Assembly (NCBI GenBank): GCA_902806335.1
Contig: CADCWG010000038.1
Span: 1-40,787, forward strand
Direction: 5' to 3'
Source of the DNA: an uncultured Thermomicrobiales bacterium
GTDB taxonomy: Bacteria; Chloroflexota; Chloroflexia; Thermomicrobiales; UBA6265
Length of the DNA: 40,787 nucleotides
Shown: positions 16,600 to 24,572 of the stretch, one piece after another
How positions within the stretch are numbered: position 1 is the stretch's first letter
How the letters are laid out: every line of letters begins with the position of its first letter
The notes under the pieces: model-generated
What the model was told of the DNA's origin: nothing
Databases searched by the model: none
Seen by the model: the letters and a program-made list of their open reading frames with translations, nothing else
Translations under genes and position numbers: made by a program

Positions 16600-17580
16600 G
16601 TGGCGACCCTGAGTAACCGGCTGGATCTCGGGGACACGTGGCTCGGGCGAAACCGATCGCTCCTCATCACCTATGGGCTGATTGTCTTGCTGCTGGGCGG
16701 CATGGGGCTTCGCGACCCCGACTTCGTGGGGTTGGGCAACCTCCGTCAGCAGTTGGTGTTCGCGGCGTTCCTTGGAACGGTTGCGGCCGGCCAGACGCTG
16801 GTAATCCTCACCGGCGGGATCGACCTCTCAGTCGCCTGGAACCTCAACTTCGCGGCCATCCTCTTTACGCAGACGATCGACGGCAGCCAGTCCGCGGGCC
16901 GGCTCGTCAGCGGGACCGCATTGGCGCTGCTCGCTGCGACGGTTGTTGGCTGCGCCAATGGGATCGGCGTCGCCGTTCTTCGGATACCACCGCTGGTCAT
17001 GACGCTCGGCATGAACGCGGTGATGCTGGGCCTGACGCTCGTCTACACCAACGGCTCACCGCAAGGTCTCGCCCCCGCCTTCTCGCGTGACCTCGCGATC
17101 GGTCGCCTGGCCGGCGTGCCGTGGGCGCTGGTCTTCTGGCTGGTGCTCGGGGTCGGCGTCGTGTTCCTTCTCCGGAGGACGGTGTTTGGACGCCGCCTCT
17201 ACGCCGTCGGGTACAACCCGCGCGCCTCCTACCTGGCCGGTGTACCGGTCCGGGCCACGCTGGTCGCCACGTACGCGCTCGGTGGTCTCAGCGCCGGATT
17301 GGCGGCGATCCTGCTGACCGGCTATTCCTCGAACAGCTACCTCGGCATGGGCGACGCCTACGTGCTCCAGAGCATCGCCGCCGTCGTGATCGGCGGCACC
17401 TCGATCCTCGGCGGGGCCGGGGGGTACGGCGGGACGATCGCGGGCGCGATAACCATCGTCCTGTTGCAGAACGCGCTCCAGGTCATCGGGATCCGGCCAG
17501 CCGGCCAGAACATCCTCTACGGGGGGATCATCCTCGTGATGCTCTTCGTCTATGGGCGCAGCGCGCGGGTCCGCGAGTAG
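16600..17580 (+). CDS. CUT2-type sugar ABC importer, permease 2
   Basis: Second RbsC-family permease of 326 aa, different in sequence from the first. The GTG start has only a modest ribosome site (ccagga). Motifs include TLVILTGGIDLSVAWNLNF, ANGIGVAVLRIPPLVMTLG, RRLYAVGYNPRASYLAGVPV and AAVVIGGTSILGGAGGYGG. Two non-identical permeases with one double ATPase suggest a heterodimeric channel, as in LsrC/LsrD-type systems, in contrast to the RbsC homodimer. A 130-bp gap separates it from permease 1. No catabolic enzyme follows that would identify the substrate. Confidence 0.9.
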   Translation: MATLSNRLDLGDTWLGRNRSLLITYGLIVLLLGGMGLRDPDFVGLGNLRQQLVFAAFLGTVAAGQTLVILTGGIDLSVAWNLNFAAILFTQTIDGSQSAGRLVSGTALALLAATVVGCANGIGVAVLRIPPLVMTLGMNAVMLGLTLVYTNGSPQGLAPAFSRDLAIGRLAGVPWALVFWLVLGVGVVFLLRRTVFGRRLYAVGYNPRASYLAGVPVRATLVATYALGGLSAGLAAILLTGYSSNSYLGMGDAYVLQSIAAVVIGGTSILGGAGGYGGTIAGAITIVLLQNALQVIGIRPAGQNILYGGIILVMLFVYGRSARVRE

Positions 17581-17653
17581 CGCGGACACCCAGCGGCATT
17601 CGCGGGCCCCAGATCACGGCTCGCTATGGTGATCCCTGGTTCGTTCGCCTTGG

Positions 17654-18520
17654 TCAATCGAGGGCCAGGGATCCGTCGGCGGTGACTAACTCCTCGACGT
17701 CGTGGACCAGTAAGTCGATCTCGTCGACAAGCTCGGTGGCGCACAGGGTGGTCGATCCCGTCGCGGCAAGGATCGCCGTGACCGCCGTGAAGAACCGGGG
17801 GGGACGGAGTGGGCACTCACGCTCGACGTGGGCGAGCAGGCGCTTCTCCCCGGGGTGCGTGGCGCGGTTGAGCGCGAAGAGCACGTCGAACACGCTCGCC
17901 AGGAGTGCCGCGACGCGGTGGTTAACCGCGACCCAATCGTCCCGTTCCACCGCGAGCGCGATCTGGCGTCGGTAGGAGGAGCGGGCCCGGCCAAGGAGCG
18001 GCAGGTTCTTGGCGACGATCGCCCGGCGCATCGGCTCGGGATAGGGAACGTCGGCGCGGCCGCGGAGGCGGCCGTACCAGCCGTGGGGATCGACGAGGGC
18101 CTCGCTCACCCGGATGCTGTGCCACAGGGCCGTCGAATAGCCGACCGACGCCTCGTGCCGCACCAGCACCCGGTCGAGTTCGCCCTCGATCCACGAGGGC
18201 GCGCGGTACATCACGTCCAACCCGAGCCCGGTGACCGGGTCGGCCCACTCGTCGCCGGTCTCCCAGTACCGGTTGTCGATCTCCGCGTCGACCCCGCCGA
18301 GCGCGGCCACCACCGCCAAGCGGTCTGCTGGGGGCGGAGTTGGGTCGGCGTAGACGTAGAGGTCGAGGTCGGACTCGGCCGCGGCGAGGGTGCCGGCACG
18401 GGAGCCGCCGAGGGCGACGGCGACGACACCGGGTAGGGCCCCCAGACGCGCCGCGACGGCGGAGGCCAGTGCCTCCGCCGTCGCGCCCTGGCCGCCGACC
18501 CGTGCTCCCGCCTCACCCAT
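17654..18520 (-). CDS. Nucleotidyltransferase-fold protein, DUF4037-like
   Basis: Cytoplasmic protein of 288 aa with an N-terminal DNA polymerase beta-type nucleotidyltransferase domain. The hallmark GGS (38-40) is followed by Asp51 and Asp53 (SDLDLYVY), and the third metal-binding Asp is probably Asp102 (GLGLDVMYR). The C-terminal helical half, with KNLPLLGRARSSYRRQIALA and VAALLASVFDVLFALNRATH, resembles DUF4037-type proteins. The ATG at 18520 has a gaggcgcgacg ribosome site. Such proteins are often antibiotic- or RNA-modifying-like transferases of unknown target. It is the last of three minus-strand genes behind aldehyde dehydrogenase and OsmC, 77 bp after OsmC, and may share their transcript. 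Confidence 0.8.
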   Translation of the reverse strand: MGEAGARVGGQGATAEALASAVAARLGALPGVVAVALGGSRAGTLAAAESDLDLYVYADPTPPPADRLAVVAALGGVDAEIDNRYWETGDEWADPVTGLGLDVMYRAPSWIEGELDRVLVRHEASVGYSTALWHSIRVSEALVDPHGWYGRLRGRADVPYPEPMRRAIVAKNLPLLGRARSSYRRQIALAVERDDWVAVNHRVAALLASVFDVLFALNRATHPGEKRLLAHVERECPLRPPRFFTAVTAILAATGSTTLCATELVDEIDLLVHDVEELVTADGSLALD

Positions 18521-18597
18521 CGTCGCGCCTCGTACTGGCCGTCGGATGTCCGACGAGGGCGGTCGACGTGGTGACGCGTTGCCGTCCTGCAGGGTTG

Positions 18598-19050
18598 TTA
18601 GGCGTCCTCAAGGGTGGCCCGGAGGCCGATCGGGACGTTGTTGCGGATAGCGTTCGAGATCGGGCAGGACTGCTCCGCTTCTCGGGCGACGGCCTCGAAG
18701 GCGTCCTGGTCGATCCCGGAGACCTGCCCGCGTACCGTCAGGTTGGAGTGGGTCACCCGGAACCCGCCTCCCGGCTTCGCGCCGAAGCCCACGTCAGCGC
18801 TGATGTTCAGGCGCTGGGGGGGAGTGCCCTTCCCGGCCAGGGTGCCGGAGAGCGCCATGGCGTAGCACGCGGCGTGAGCCGAGGCCAGGAACTCCTCGGG
18901 GCTGGTCTGGCCTTCGGCGGCGCCGGCACGCCGCGGGAACGACACGTCCAGGTCACGGAAGGCTCCGCTCGTCGCGGCCGTGACGAGGCCGTGTCCTGTC
19001 TGGACATCGCCCTCCCACGCCACCTCTGCCCGTCGTTCGACGTCTGCCAC
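18598..19050 (-). CDS. OsmC-family peroxiredoxin
   Basis: Thiol peroxidase of 150 aa that reduces organic or hydroperoxide substrates with two conserved cysteines, Cys62 (SAHAACYAMAL) and Cys129 (EQSCPISNAI). The spacing and the motif TSPEEFLASAHAAC match OsmC (as opposed to Ohr). The GTG start at 19050 is chosen for its ribosome site (aacggaggcgacagc); an ATG at 19131 would add 27 low-complexity residues. The gene lies between an aldehyde dehydrogenase and a nucleotidyltransferase on the same strand, suggesting a small stress-linked group. Confidence 0.9.
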   Translation of the reverse strand: MADVERRAEVAWEGDVQTGHGLVTAATSGAFRDLDVSFPRRAGAAEGQTSPEEFLASAHAACYAMALSGTLAGKGTPPQRLNISADVGFGAKPGGGFRVTHSNLTVRGQVSGIDQDAFEAVAREAEQSCPISNAIRNNVPIGLRATLEDA

Positions 19051-19217
19051 GCTGTCGCCTCCGTTCGTGTCGCATCGGTTGGTGCCATCTGGGCCACCGG
19101 GTCGTGGCGGTCCGGCAGCCGCTGGGCGCAAGCCCGGTGCCGACGGCGGCAGCGCAGGAGGGGACGTGGTCGCGTCGGCAGCACTTCCTGCGTGACCACC
19201 GGGGGCCAGGCCGCGGC

Positions 19218-20711
19218 CTAGGCCGGCGGCGGGTCCAGGTAGACGGTCTTGACCTGGGTGAAGAACTCCCGGGCCGACTTGCCCTGCTCTCGAGAGTAGG
19301 AGCTGGAGCCCTTCATACCGCCGAACGGGACGTGCGGCTCGGCCCCGGCGGTCTCGCTGTTGACGTGGACGATGCCGGCCTGGATCTCCCGGACGAAGCC
19401 CAGCGCCCGGCCGAGGTCCCGGGTGAAGATCGAGGCCGAGAGCCCGTAGCGCACCTGGTTCGCGACCTCAACCGCCTCGTCGAGGCCGTCGACCGGGATC
19501 ACGCCGAGCACCGGACCGAAGAGCTCCTCCTGGCCCAGCCGGGAGGCGGGGTCGACGTCGCCGAAGAGGGCGGGGGCGAGGAAGTGGCCACGCCCGTGGC
19601 CGTTGGCGGCGAGCCGGCCGCCACCGACGAGCAGACCGCCCCCGCTCTCCTGGGCCGCCTGGACCTCGCTGGCCACCGAGTCGGCGGCGTCCGCCGAGAT
19701 CAGGGGCCCGATCTGGGTCTCGGCAGCCAGGGGGTCCCCGACCCTGAGGTCGCGCACCCGCCGCTCGAGCAGATCCGTGAAGCGGGGGGCGATCGACCGG
19801 TCGACGATCGCGCGGCTGGTGGCCGTGCACTTCTGGCCGGTGCTCATCATCGCGCCGTTGATGACGTGGGTCAGCGCGTGCTCGAGGTCGGCGTCGGCCA
19901 GCACGATCGCCGGGTTCTTGCCGCCGAGCTCGAGCTGCAGCTTGGTCCCCGTCTCGGCCGCGGTCCGGCGAAGCTGCTGCCCGACGGCGTTCGAGCCGGT
20001 GAAGGTGATCCCGACGAGCCGCGGGTCGCGCACCAGCGCGTCGCCGACCCGCGACGCACTGCCGGTGACCAGGTTGAGCACGCCGGGAGGGAGCCCGGCG
20101 TCCGCCAGGCACTCGACGAGGCGGACGGCACAGAGGGGAGTGAGGCTCGCGGGCTTGAGCACCACGGTGTTGCCGAAGGCGAGCGCCGGCGCCACCTTCC
20201 AGGTCGGGATCGCGATCGGGAAGTTCCACGGCGTGATGACCCCGACCACGCCCAGAGGCTCGCGGGCGGTGTAGAGCAGGGTCGTCGGGCTGACGGAGGG
20301 GTAGTGCTCGCCGTCGGGCTGCTGGGTCTCGCCGGCGAAGTAGCGGAGGATCTGGACCGCCCGATTGGTCTCCCCCAGGCCCTCCTTGAGCGTCTTGCCT
20401 TCTTCCCGGGTCAGCTCGCGGGCGACCTGCTCGGCACGCGCGGCCAGGAGGTCGGCGGCCTTGAGCAGGATGTTGCCGCGGGCGATCGCCGAGGTGCGGC
20501 GCCAGCCGGCCGCCGCCTCCGCGGCGGCGGCCACGGCCGCCTCGACGTCCTCCTGCCCGGAGGCGGCGAAGCGGCCGACAAGGTCATCGGTGTCGGCCGG
20601 GGAGCGGTCCTCGAAGGTCTCGCCGGAGGCGGCCGGGCGCCAGGCGCCGCCGATGTAGTTGCCGAAGGTGGGTGCCCCGGCGGTGGTCTCGGTTCCCAGG
20701 GTTGCGGTCAC
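19218..20711 (-). CDS. NAD(P)-dependent aldehyde dehydrogenase, 2-oxoglutarate semialdehyde dehydrogenase-like
   Basis: Cytoplasmic aldehyde dehydrogenase of 497 aa. The GTG at 20711 has a clear ribosome site (aaggagcg) seven bases away; longer in-frame starts upstream lack one. The active site is complete: Asn163 (PWNF), Lys186 (VVLKPAS), Glu261 (LELGGKNP) and Cys295 (TGQKCTATSR), with GSNAVG in the nucleotide-binding region. The TGQKCTATSR and FGGMKGSS stretches resemble 2-oxoglutarate semialdehyde (2,5-dioxopentanoate) dehydrogenases, which finish non-phosphorylative pentose or sugar-acid breakdown. No pathway partner such as a sugar-acid dehydratase is nearby, so the substrate is inferred. 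A TAGAAT -10-like box lies about 60 bp upstream. Confidence 0.9.
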   Translation of the reverse strand: MTATLGTETTAGAPTFGNYIGGAWRPAASGETFEDRSPADTDDLVGRFAASGQEDVEAAVAAAAEAAAGWRRTSAIARGNILLKAADLLAARAEQVARELTREEGKTLKEGLGETNRAVQILRYFAGETQQPDGEHYPSVSPTTLLYTAREPLGVVGVITPWNFPIAIPTWKVAPALAFGNTVVLKPASLTPLCAVRLVECLADAGLPPGVLNLVTGSASRVGDALVRDPRLVGITFTGSNAVGQQLRRTAAETGTKLQLELGGKNPAIVLADADLEHALTHVINGAMMSTGQKCTATSRAIVDRSIAPRFTDLLERRVRDLRVGDPLAAETQIGPLISADAADSVASEVQAAQESGGGLLVGGGRLAANGHGRGHFLAPALFGDVDPASRLGQEELFGPVLGVIPVDGLDEAVEVANQVRYGLSASIFTRDLGRALGFVREIQAGIVHVNSETAGAEPHVPFGGMKGSSSYSREQGKSAREFFTQVKTVYLDPPPA

Positions 20712-21208
20712 GCTGCGCTCGCTCCTTGCCCCGACGGTGGGGCGAGTCCGTCTCTGGTCGTGCGGCCCCCATTCTACCGCCGTGGGGCCGGGGACCTCCT
20801 CGCCGGCGTGGATCGAGGCGCCCCGCGCGGGACCGTCGAGGCCGCCAGCGGGGGCGGCCGTGCGACACGCCGGTCCTCCCCGCGGACGGGACCCGACCGC
20901 CGCTGGACCCATTGCGGGATGCGGGTGACCGGACGGAGAGGCGGTGGTACGAGGACGGCCAGCCCCGACCGGGGCGGTCCCCACGGTCGGAGCCTCAGGG
21001 ACGGAGTCGGCTCACGCCGGCCGGGGTCGGCGGGTTCGGAGGGCACCGTGACCACCCGAAGCCCGTATCTCACGGCGCACCGGTCCGGGCGACGGCGATG
21101 TGCCCCGGTCCCTGAAGGTGGGCCGGTCGGTTCGGCCCGGGCACTCCGTGCGCGACGAGTGGGTGCTACCCTGCGGAGCTTCGACGGGAGTGGCGTGGGA
21201 GGCGACCG
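20712..21208. other. 497-bp divergent intergenic region
   Basis: The region separates aldehyde dehydrogenase (minus) from the GrpB-family gene (plus). I see a likely -10 box for the former at 20771-20776 and no clear promoter for the latter. Overlapping frames have no ribosome sites or domains. No repeats or hairpins stand out. Confidence 0.5.
20771..20776 (-). promoter_or_regulatory. Candidate -10 box of the aldehyde dehydrogenase gene
   Basis: TAGAAT on the minus strand matches five of six -10 consensus positions and lies about 60 bp upstream of the GTG start. There is no convincing -35 box 16-18 bases away, so an activator or extended element would be needed. Confidence 0.35.
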
Positions 21209-21793
21209 ATGGCGGGCGACCCAGAGGCGCGGGCGGTGATCGGGCGGTACGACTACGTCCGGTACCGGGACGCGGCGGACGCCTACCGGCCCTACGACGC
21301 CCGCTGCCCAGTGGTCGCCGAGCGGGTCGCGGCCCTGGTCGGGGAGCGGCTGCCGGGAGCGCCGGTCGAGCACGTTGGCAGCACCGCGGTGCCCGGTTGC
21401 CCCGGCAAGGGCGTCGTCGACCTCCTGCTGCCCTACGCGGAGGACGACCTCGCCGCGATCCGGTCGTCGCTCGAAGGGCTGGGATTCCAACTGCACGTGG
21501 GCCGGGACCCGTTCCCGCCGCGGCGCCCGGTCTACGTCGGGACCCTGGACCACGACGGCGAGCCCTTCCGCCTCCACCTCCACGTAGTTCCCAAGGCCGA
21601 CCCCGAGGTGGCGGCGCAGCGACGGTTTCGCGATGCGCTTCGGGCCGACCCGACGCTCGTCGCCGCCTACGCCGAGCGCAAGCGCGCCGTCCTCGCGTCC
21701 GGCGTCGACGACGGCACGGACTACAACCGGGGCAAGGAGGCGTTCGTCCGCGCCGTGATCGACCGACGGACACGGGAGGAGCGCGGCGGGTGA
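21209..21793 (+). CDS. GrpB family protein (UPF0157)
   Basis: Cytoplasmic protein of 194 aa in the GrpB/UPF0157 family, which has a nucleotidyltransferase-like fold and is often found fused to dephospho-CoA kinase; the biochemical role is not established. Typical motifs are YRPYDARCPVVAERVA, VEHVGSTAVPGCPGKGVVDLLL (split over residues about 53-74), and HLHVVPKADPE. The ATG start follows gggaggcgaccg. The gene is convergent with the aminopeptidase and both run into a strong hairpin at 21904. Confidence 0.88.
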   Translation: MAGDPEARAVIGRYDYVRYRDAADAYRPYDARCPVVAERVAALVGERLPGAPVEHVGSTAVPGCPGKGVVDLLLPYAEDDLAAIRSSLEGLGFQLHVGRDPFPPRRPVYVGTLDHDGEPFRLHLHVVPKADPEVAAQRRFRDALRADPTLVAAYAERKRAVLASGVDDGTDYNRGKEAFVRAVIDRRTREERGG

Positions 21794-21903
21794 CCGTGGT
21801 CCTGAGGCGCGGGATCGGCATGCCGCGTTCCGACCGGCGACCGGGCGGCATCGGGACCGCCCCGTCGAGCGGAACGCGCCGCGGCAATATCGGCCTGCCA
21901 GAC

Positions 21904-21942
21904 GACCGGTACGGGCACGGCAAACCGTGCCCGCTACCGGTC
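21904..21942. terminator. Bidirectional hairpin between GrpB and aminopeptidase genes
   Basis: A 17-bp stem with one bulged base closes a caaa loop (21904-21920 with 21925-21942). The inner core (gggcacgg / ccgtgccc) resembles the palindromes at the left end of the window. Its place between convergent genes supports a terminator role; it may also be a dispersed intergenic palindrome. Confidence 0.65.
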
Positions 21943-22070
21943 ACCCCCTCTATCGGACAGACCGTCGATGTCCCGCATTCCCGGCCCGTCTCCCCCGTCG
22001 GCCCGCGTCGGACGAGGCGACGCCGTTCCGCCCCTGGGCCCCGGAGGGATGCCGGAGGTGGCGGCGCCCC

Positions 22071-23606
22071 CTACGAGGGGTCGGTCAGGTACGCGAGCAG
22101 CGTCCGCACCCCGACCCCGGTCGCGCCCTTCGGGGTGTAGCCGCCGGCCGCGGCGGTCGTCGCCGTGCCCGCGATGTCGAGGTGGGCCCAGGGCAGGCCC
22201 TCCCGGAAGTGGGCGAGGAAGAGCGCCGCGGTGATCGCCCCACCGGTCCGCCCGCCCGTGTTCTTGAGGTCTCCGACGTCGCCGCGGATCTTGTCCTCCA
22301 GTGCCTCCGTCAGCGGCATCCGCCAGGTCCGCTCCCCGACCGCGCCAGCCGCGGCGAGCAGGCGCTCGGCCAGGGCGTCGTCGCTGGCGAAGAGCGCCGT
22401 CGTGCCCTCGCCGAGGGCGACCACCGCGGCCCCGGTCAGGGTCGCCAGGTCGATCAGCTCGGTCGCCCCCTGGCGGGCGGCGTAGACCAGCCCGTCGGCC
22501 AGCACCAGGCGGCCTTCGGCGTCGGTGGAGAGCACTTCGATGGTCGCGCCGTTGAGGGCCGTGAGGATGTCGCCTGGGCGGAACGCCGTGCCGGAGATCA
22601 TGTTCTCGGCGGCGCAGATCACGCCGTGGACCTCGCGCCGGACGCCGAGCGCCCGCAGCGCGGTCATCGCGCCGAGCACGGCCGCCCCACCGGCCATGTC
22701 GACCTTCATGTCGAGCATGCCCTCGTAGGTCTTGATGGAGTAGCCGCCGGTGTCGAAGGTGATGCACTTGCCGACGAGGCCGATCGGGCCAAGACCCGGC
22801 GCCGGCTCAGCCGGCCGGTAGACGAGGTGGATCAGGCGGGGCGGGGTCGCGCTGCCCCGGCCGACGGCGACGATCGCCCCCGCGCCGAGGCGCTCCAACT
22901 CCTCCGCGTCGAGCACGGTCGCGTCGAGTCCGTGTCCCTCGGCGGCCGCGACGGCGCGGGCGGCCATCTCCACGGGGTTGAGCGCGCTGCCCGGCTCGTT
23001 GACGAGGTCGCGGGCGAGCGAGACGCCTCGGACGACGGCCACCGCCCGTCCGAGCGCGGCCCTGCCGGCCCCCTCGCCGAGCGCGCCCTCGTCGGCCACC
23101 GCGAAGACCAGGCTTCGGACCGCCCGGGGGGGCGGCCCGTCGGCGCGCACGGATCCGCGGTAGCGGTCGAACCGGTAGGCGGCCAGCTCGGCCCCCTCGG
23201 CGGCGGCGGCGAGTATCGGGTCGAGGGGGAGACTCTGGGGGCCAACAGGGAGCGCCGCGAGGATCGCTTCCGACCCCGCGTCGCGGGCAGCGGTCAGCGC
23301 GCTGCCATAGGCACGACGCACCACCTCCGCCGTGACGTCTGACGCGTCGCCCAGTCCCGAGAGCACGATCCGGCGGGCCGGGGTCCGGCCGAGGGTCGGG
23401 ACAACCAGCGTGCCGCCGGGCGCACCCCGAAAGCGGGCGTCGCGGAGGAGGGGGCCGAGGGCGCCGTCGAGCCGCGCGTCAAGTGCACCGAGCGTCGGAT
23501 TGACCGCGGCGACGTCCCCGCCCTCGCCGCCCGGCGCCAGGACCGGCACGATCAGGGCGTCGGCCGCCATGGCGAGCGGATCGCCGGGCCGATAGCTGAT
23601 CTCCAC
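22071..23606 (-). CDS. pepA: M17 leucyl aminopeptidase
   Basis: Cytosolic two-metal aminopeptidase of 511 aa that removes N-terminal residues from peptides. The C-terminal catalytic half keeps the ligands that match E. coli PepA: Lys280, Asp285 and Lys292 (GKCITFDTGGYSIK), Asp303 (MKVDMAGG), and Asp362, Glu364, Arg366 (STDAEGRL). The N-terminal macro-like domain is more diverged. The GTG at 23606 is preferred because GGAGGAG lies six bases before it; the ATG at 23630, eight codons upstream, has a poor site but cannot be excluded. One small deviation is STDAEGRL for the usual NTDAEGRL. Confidence 0.93.
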   Translation of the reverse strand: MEISYRPGDPLAMAADALIVPVLAPGGEGGDVAAVNPTLGALDARLDGALGPLLRDARFRGAPGGTLVVPTLGRTPARRIVLSGLGDASDVTAEVVRRAYGSALTAARDAGSEAILAALPVGPQSLPLDPILAAAAEGAELAAYRFDRYRGSVRADGPPPRAVRSLVFAVADEGALGEGAGRAALGRAVAVVRGVSLARDLVNEPGSALNPVEMAARAVAAAEGHGLDATVLDAEELERLGAGAIVAVGRGSATPPRLIHLVYRPAEPAPGLGPIGLVGKCITFDTGGYSIKTYEGMLDMKVDMAGGAAVLGAMTALRALGVRREVHGVICAAENMISGTAFRPGDILTALNGATIEVLSTDAEGRLVLADGLVYAARQGATELIDLATLTGAAVVALGEGTTALFASDDALAERLLAAAGAVGERTWRMPLTEALEDKIRGDVGDLKNTGGRTGGAITAALFLAHFREGLPWAHLDIAGTATTAAAGGYTPKGATGVGVRTLLAYLTDPS

Positions 23607-23694
23607 AGGGTGCTCCTCCGCGTTGGTCATCGGTGGTCCGTCGAGGGTTAGGCGGGCGATTGTCGCACGCGGTTCGACCCCGACCCTCTTCCCC

Positions 23695-23724
23695 GTCCCG
23701 TTGTCCCTCGTCCCGTTGTCCCTC
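23695..23724. repeat. Two perfect 15-bp tandem units
   Basis: The unit gtcccgttgtccctc occurs twice in direct succession in the spacer between the aminopeptidase and fasciclin genes. It is a simple tandem duplication with no evident role. Confidence 0.7.
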
Positions 23725-23837
23725 TGGGCCGAGGGGCGCGGGATCGGCGCCATCGCTACGCGGCGGTGCCAGGAGGGGGTAGCACGTGGCACCCGCCGGT
23801 CCCGGATGGGCACCCGCCATGCTCCGACGAGCGATCA

Positions 23838-23861
23838 AGCCGCGCGGCGTTTCGCGCGGCT
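23838..23861 (+). promoter_or_regulatory. 5' leader hairpin of the fasciclin gene
   Basis: A perfect nine-bp stem (agccgcgcg / cgcgcggct) with a gcgttt loop ends 39 bases before the fasciclin start codon. It may act as an mRNA structure in the leader, stabilising or modulating translation, or be a plain palindrome. Confidence 0.4.
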
Positions 23862-23900
23862 CTGGAGGAGGGTCGTCTCCTCAGATCGAGGGCAGCAGCC

Positions 23901-24302
23901 ATGGCCGACATCGTCGATACCGCCGTCAGCGCGGGACAGTTCACGACCCTGGTCACCGCCGTGCAGGCGGCGGGGCTTGTCGACACGCTCAAAGGTCCCG
24001 GACCGTTCACCGTCTTCGCGCCGACCGACGACGCGTTCGCCAAGCTGCCGGACGGCACGGTGGAGGGGCTGCTCAACGACATCCCGCAGCTGACCGCCGT
24101 CCTGACCTACCATGTCGTACCGGGTAGGGTGATGGCGGCCGACGTGGTCGGCCTGTCGTCGGCGACGACGGTGCAGGGCCAGGATCTGAGCATCGACACC
24201 GCCGACGGCGTCAAGGTCGATGGCGCCAACGTGGTCCAGACGGACATCGAGGCGGACAACGGCGTGATCCACGTCATCGACAGCGTGGTGCTGCCGAAGT
24301 AG
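23901..24302 (+). CDS. Single-domain fasciclin (FAS1) protein
   Basis: Small protein of 133 aa made of one FAS1 domain. Family motifs are visible: [35 protein letters not shown] (H1 box), [10 protein letters not shown] (central YH motif) and [11 protein letters not shown] (H2 box). The ATG at 23901 follows gatcgaggg and the coding sequence starts directly with the domain, so no signal peptide is present. An in-frame ATG at 23766 would add an Arg-rich stretch without leader features. FAS1 domains usually mediate adhesion outside the cell; a leaderless copy may work in the cytoplasm or leave by another route. Confidence 0.9.
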   Translation: MADIVDTAVSAGQFTTLVTAVQAAGLVDTLKGPGPFTVFAPTDDAFAKLPDGTVEGLLNDIPQLTAVLTYHVVPGRVMAADVVGLSSATTVQGQDLSIDTADGVKVDGANVVQTDIEADNGVIHVIDSVVLPK

Positions 24303-24436
24303 GGCACCCACCTCCCGGCCTGACTCCGTGCCCCGCCTTGGCCGGGCCGAGCGATCGTCCACTCGCGCGACGGCGTCGTGGCTCTCCGGGAGCAGGCGGA
24401 GCCGATCGGGCACCACTGCTTCCGGCCGCGGGCGGG

Positions 24437-24462
24437 GGGCGGGGTAGGCGACTACCCCGCCC
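24437..24462. terminator. Bidirectional hairpin between fasciclin and glycosyltransferase genes
   Basis: A perfect 11-bp stem (gggcggggtag / ctaccccgccc) closed by a gcga tetraloop of GNRA type lies between two convergent genes. It would end transcription from both sides. Confidence 0.75.
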
Positions 24463-24572
24463 TTCGCATGTGTGGCGCGGTTGGGCGCGAGTGATACGGC
24501 GCCGTGTCGTCTCGGTGAGGACGCCCTGGCAGAACCGATGACGGGAATGCCTGGTGGCACCCGGCCCGCCGG

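Noticed and set aside
17600-17640. Small inverted repeat after the sugar importer operon (gatcac / gtgatc)
   Set aside because: The six-bp stem with an 11-base loop is too weak to call a terminator.
23661-23690. Possible tRNA T-arm (ggttcgacccc)
   Set aside because: The flanking bases do not form the five-bp arm and no acceptor, D or anticodon stems are present.
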